Source: an uncultured Methylococcaceae bacterium (GTDB taxonomy: Bacteria; Pseudomonadota; Gammaproteobacteria; Methylococcales; Methylomonadaceae). Taken from it: a stretch of DNA of 6,354 bases. A program made the position numbers and the translations under genes. Each line of letters begins with the position of its first letter. The stretch's first letter is position 1. Of the stretch, positions 5,386 to 6,354 are shown one piece after another. The notes under the pieces are model-generated. The model was not told the origin of the DNA, ran no database searches, and was given only the letters and a program-made list of their open reading frames with translations. Location: assembly GCA_903873045.1 (NCBI GenBank), contig CAIQND010000220.1:1-6354 (forward strand), written 5' to 3'.

Positions 5386-5488
5386 AATCTAATTCCATGG
5401 GCTGCGCCTCTAATGTAGCGTGCCAATCGGAAAGGTTTGTATACATCAACACGGTGTTGCCTTTGCCTTTCCAAAAGTGATGGTTCAT
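5375..5488 (-). CDS. Small 37-aa ORF linking the toxin and the 210-aa gene
   Basis: Reading the minus strand from ATG 5488-5486 to TAA 5377-5375 gives 37 codons. It starts MNHHFWKGKGNTVLMY and ends QPMELDYVE. Its ATG overlaps the toxin's TGA as ATGA, and its end overlaps the start of the 210-aa gene by 11 nt. It thus fills exactly the gap that would otherwise be a 99-base spacer in a tightly packed operon, which is the main argument that it is translated. The peptide is soluble, with an aromatic and basic N-terminal half and an acidic tail. I do not recognise a family. A remnant of a longer gene, or a coupling ORF that mainly carries ribosomes to the next start, are alternatives. Confidence 0.5.
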   Translation of the reverse strand: MNHHFWKGKGNTVLMYTNLSDWHATLEAQPMELDYVE

Positions 5489-5967
5489 GCTGAGCCACTT
5501 CTTAATTGAGCAATTACCGCCGCTGAAATACGATAGCCGACTTGATTAAGTTCAGCAATTAATGTCTCAGCGTCAGCGATCAATCCTTTTTGTTGGGCGG
5601 CAAACAACAGCGCAGCGGTGCCAATAATGTTCAATTGCTTGCGCAATGCCTGTTTACGAGCCAACGCATCGTCCATAATCAACAAGGTTTTAGTGTCTGT
5701 TTGTAAGACAGACTCAATGCTACTCTGCTCACCTAAGCCAAGACTTCTTGATAAAGGGTGCGAAAAAACCGGATTATCGACACACGTTAACCAGCCCGAT
5801 TCTAAAGCCTGTTTGATTAAAATTGCATCGCTCAATTGACCACGCAAACATTCATCCGCAACGGACTGAGTGATCAATACGGAGGTAAAAAGAGTCGGCA
5901 ATAAATGTAGTTGACTGATTTTAGCCAGCGCAATTAAAGGGCCCGCATCTGCTATTACGACAGCCAT
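5485..5967 (-). CDS. PIN-domain toxin, DUF3368 family
   Basis: A 160-residue predicted ribonuclease toxin. The N-terminal IADAGPLIALAKISQL carries the first PIN acidic residue (D7). VADEC gives E39, LGLGEQSSI gives E80, and LIMDDALARKQA gives D99/D100, so the acidic metal-binding set looks complete. The IIGTAALLFAAQQKG block (114-128) is the usual DUF3368 ending of the fold. Length matches the family (about 150-170). PIN toxins usually cleave tRNA, rRNA or mRNA using Mg2+ when not held by the antitoxin; the target here is unknown. The ATG at 5967 overlaps the end of the antitoxin gene by 13 nt, the standard antitoxin-first order. Its TGA overlaps the next small ORF. Nothing suggests inactivation. 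Confidence 0.88.
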   Translation of the reverse strand: MAVVIADAGPLIALAKISQLHLLPTLFTSVLITQSVADECLRGQLSDAILIKQALESGWLTCVDNPVFSHPLSRSLGLGEQSSIESVLQTDTKTLLIMDDALARKQALRKQLNIIGTAALLFAAQQKGLIADAETLIAELNQVGYRISAAVIAQLRSGSA

Positions 5968-6290
5968 GAAGCTAGCGTTTCCAGTTCCTTTGCAGTTTGT
6001 TGATCTGGCACCACCAAATCAATATCCAACTGGGTTAAATGTTCGATAAATTCCGACAGACTTAAGCCGCTGATTTGCGCAGCCGCCCCTAATGACAGCA
6101 CTCTATCTTTAAATAAACTGGCCGCCAAAGCCGGTTTTAATTGATCGCCCATATCACCAAGCGAGCTTTTCAAATTTAAAATCAAGGCATTCGGCTGATT
6201 GCCTTTTAGAATCAAAACCGGCTCTAATTCGGCATGTCTGAGTGCTTCTGACGGATTACGTTTTAAGTTTCTGACGTTCGTTGCATACAT
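5955..6290 (-). CDS. Antitoxin, Phd-like N-terminus with UPF0175 C-terminus
   Basis: A 111-residue protein in two parts. Residues 1-42 (NVRNLKRNPSEALRHAELEP followed by VLILKGNQPNALILNL) have the Phd/YefM layout, with N-x-S-E-A-L helix then a beta-hairpin ending in an 'ali' strand, typical of DNA-binding, dimerising antitoxins. Residues 50-94 (SLFKDRVLSLGAAAQISGLS followed by LSEFIEHLTQLDIDLVV) match UPF0175, whose hallmark is L-G-x-A-A-x-x-[AS]-G-L-S-x-x-E-F-x-x-x-L. The tail (95-111) is probably the toxin-wrapping part. It likely neutralises the DUF3368 PIN toxin encoded next and represses its own promoter. ATG 6290 is chosen because it directly follows the predicted promoter; an AGGG purine run lies about 9 bases upstream. 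Confidence 0.85.
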   Translation of the reverse strand: MYATNVRNLKRNPSEALRHAELEPVLILKGNQPNALILNLKSSLGDMGDQLKPALAASLFKDRVLSLGAAAQISGLSLSEFIEHLTQLDIDLVVPDQQTAKELETLASWLS

Positions 6291-6317
6291 AGCCCGTACC
6301 CTATGTTAAAAAATCAA

Positions 6318-6332
6318 AGTGTAGTCCACACT
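6318..6332. promoter_or_regulatory. Dyad over the -10 box, likely antitoxin operator
   Basis: AGTGTAGTCCACACT is a 15-base dyad with 7-base half-sites around one central base, matching at 6 of 7 positions. It covers the predicted -10 hexamer, so a bound antitoxin dimer or toxin-antitoxin complex would block RNA polymerase. Phd-type antitoxins typically autoregulate this way; the binding itself is inferred. Confidence 0.5.
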
Positions 6333-6346
6333 AAGGGAGAACTCAA
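6318..6346 (-). promoter_or_regulatory. Sigma-70-type promoter of the toxin-antitoxin operon
   Basis: On the minus strand TTGAGT (6346-6341) and TACACT (6323-6318) are separated by exactly 17 bases. They sit 28 bases before the antitoxin ATG, leaving room for a transcription start near 6311 and a short leader. This fits the expected position for the four-gene operon. Confidence 0.65.
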
Positions 6347-6354
6347 TAGCTTTC

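Overview
The window looks like chromosomal DNA of a Gram-negative proteobacterium, probably a gammaproteobacterium. A methanotroph-like (Methylococcales) host is my guess, based on the combination of a type III glutamine synthetase, a UPF0175/DUF3368 toxin-antitoxin pair and an uncharacterised 210-aa family that I associate with cyanobacteria and environmental proteobacteria. The taxonomic call is inference only.

Left flank (1-794): the last 46 codons of a type III glutamine synthetase run into a 3' region with several small hairpins and a strong intrinsic terminator (253-275). On the minus strand lies a broken small gene (455-766). It carries an in-frame TAA, and its first codons lie inside a REP-like palindrome (746-794).

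Centre (about 795-4740): a visibly AT-rich block. One sampled 60-base line inside it (1261-1320) is 22% G+C, against 52% for 61-120 in the flank. It holds a two-gene operon with an 8-nt overlap: a reverse transcriptase with YMDD and a long helical C-terminal half (UG/Abi/DRT-like), then a short family A (PolA-type) DNA polymerase that keeps the catalytic aspartates but has unusual substitutions and no recognisable exonuclease. Next come a 69-nt imperfect hairpin and a small exported protein with two cysteines. The RT-PolA pair, possibly with the hairpin RNA and the exported protein, is the most exciting content. It is a candidate two-polymerase anti-phage defence system or a domesticated retroelement.

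Right flank (4740-6354, minus strand): a compact four-gene operon read from right to left. It contains a Phd-like/UPF0175 antitoxin, a DUF3368 PIN-nuclease toxin, a 37-aa ORF that overlaps both neighbours (ATGA junction upstream, 11 nt downstream), and the 210-aa uncharacterised protein. A good sigma-70-type promoter with a dyad over its -10 box lies upstream (6318-6346), and a G+C-rich hairpin (4721-4739) lies at the far end.

The working picture is an acquired, AT-rich defence-like cargo set between a core metabolic gene and a toxin-antitoxin operon. Function is inferred from motifs only; no database search was possible.
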